DNA of 64,000 nucleotides, taken from contig JAEWSC010000092.1 in NCBI GenBank assembly GCA_023398575.1, forward strand, positions 1 to 64,000. The letters run 5' to 3'. How positions within the stretch are numbered: the stretch's first letter is position 1; each line of letters starts with the position of its first letter. Shown piece by piece: positions 63,722 to 64,000 of this stretch. The stretch comes from Bacillota bacterium. GTDB lineage: Bacteria > Bacillota > Clostridia > Christensenellales > Aristaeellaceae. Below the pieces are notes generated by a model that saw nothing but the letters and a program-made list of their open reading frames with translations, did not search any database and was not told where the DNA came from. Both the position numbers and the translations under genes were made by a program.

Positions 63722-64000
63722 ATGTCGGCATTAGAAAACGATGCGAACAGCACCGCCAAAGAAACGGAGGCCGCAATTCAGACAGACTGCCTGGATTTAC
63801 ACCCTGCCAAACGCTGCAACAGCCATCAGGGAGAGCCCAATCATGTTCATGAGATACAGGCGCTGACCGATCCGGCGCAAAGCGGCAAGGATGCCCATAC
63901 CCACCGCCTGATTGCTGTGACAAGCAATCCGCAGCCCATCGGAAACAATGACCATGTACACGCTGTCCTCTTCAAATCAGATTATCATAATGGCTTTTAT
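63722..64000 (+). CDS. YmaF-like His-rich protein, incomplete
   Basis: Open frame from ATG 63722 (AAAGGAG upstream) to the window end, 93 residues seen. Repeated HxH motifs NHVHEIQALT, DAHTHRLIAVTS and NDHVHAVLF spaced as in the YmaF family, whose His pairs suggest metal binding. Function unknown. The 190 bases before it (63532-63721) hold no gene. Confidence 0.7.
   Translation, partial: MSALENDANSTAKETEAAIQTDCLDLHPAKRCNSHQGEPNHVHEIQALTDPAQSGKDAHTHRLIAVTSNPQPIGNNDHVHAVLFKSDYHNGFY

Noticed and set aside
63639..63923. Minus-strand frame at the right end
   Set aside because: Overlaps the YmaF-like frame, which has the HxH pattern and a ribosome site.
1..64000. tRNA, rRNA and insertion-sequence genes
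   Set aside because: I read for T-arm and transposase motifs and saw none; short or degenerate ones could be missed without a search.

Overview
The window looks like chromosome from an anaerobic Firmicute of the Clostridia type, probably a host-associated member. The grounds are a split glycine decarboxylase (GcvPA/GcvPB), a FabK-based fatty acid synthesis cluster ordered as in Firmicutes, AdhE with Rex-type operators, DegV/FakB, and GH2 and other sugar genes with AraC regulators. Housekeeping genes are moderately GC-rich. Three blocks (about 31.4-33.5 kb, 43.3-45.4 kb and 50.2-52.3 kb) are visibly AT-rich and hold defence-like or unknown genes.

Layout: 0-7.4 kb, minus strand: a tandem glycine riboswitch with its own terminator, then gcvT-gcvH-gcvPA-gcvPB-lplA-lpdA, a complete glycine cleavage plus lipoylation operon. 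7.4-15 kb: a lectin-like protein, an ABC-2 export pair, an FAD oxidoreductase, an XRE regulator fused to a membrane domain, a hairpin cluster and a secreted peptidoglycan-binding protein. 15-25.3 kb, plus strand: the full FASII operon fabT-fabH-acpP-fabK-fabD-fabG-fabF-accB-fabZ-accC-accD-accA-fakB, driven by a consensus promoter with a FabT-like palindrome at its start point. 25.3-31.4 kb: flavin reductase, WYL regulator, GH2 beta-galactosidase divergent from an AraC regulator. 31.4-33.5 kb: AT-rich KAP-type NTPase. 33.5-43.3 kb: adhE (two Rex-like operators over its promoter) and glutamate synthase gltB/gltD, unusually separated by about 590 bp of repeats. 43.3-45.4 kb: AT-rich dGTPase-like HD protein plus an unknown partner. 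45.4-49.9 kb: small genes among dispersed repeats, then tyrS. 50.2-52.3 kb: AT-rich trio of two DUF488 proteins and a third unknown protein. 52.3-64 kb: FAD dehydrogenase, class II aldolase, a 1,074-residue unknown protein, dgoK, a glutaminase-A-like protein, an AraC regulator and the start of a YmaF-like gene.

The most striking observation is ahead of tyrS. A 31-codon, tyrosine-rich leader ORF (three consecutive Tyr codons) sits between a good promoter and a 13-bp terminator. Its sequence can form mutually exclusive 1:2, 2:3 and 3:4 pairings, the architecture of a ribosome-mediated attenuator, where a Firmicute would normally carry a T-box. Other points of interest are two dispersed intergenic repeat families, one nested inside a copy of the other with an empty-site copy nearby; hairpins in the first family that change compensatorily between copies; two arrays of consecutive hairpins; and three AT-rich candidate defence islands.

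All functional calls come from reading the sequence and from knowledge of the families. No database search was run.
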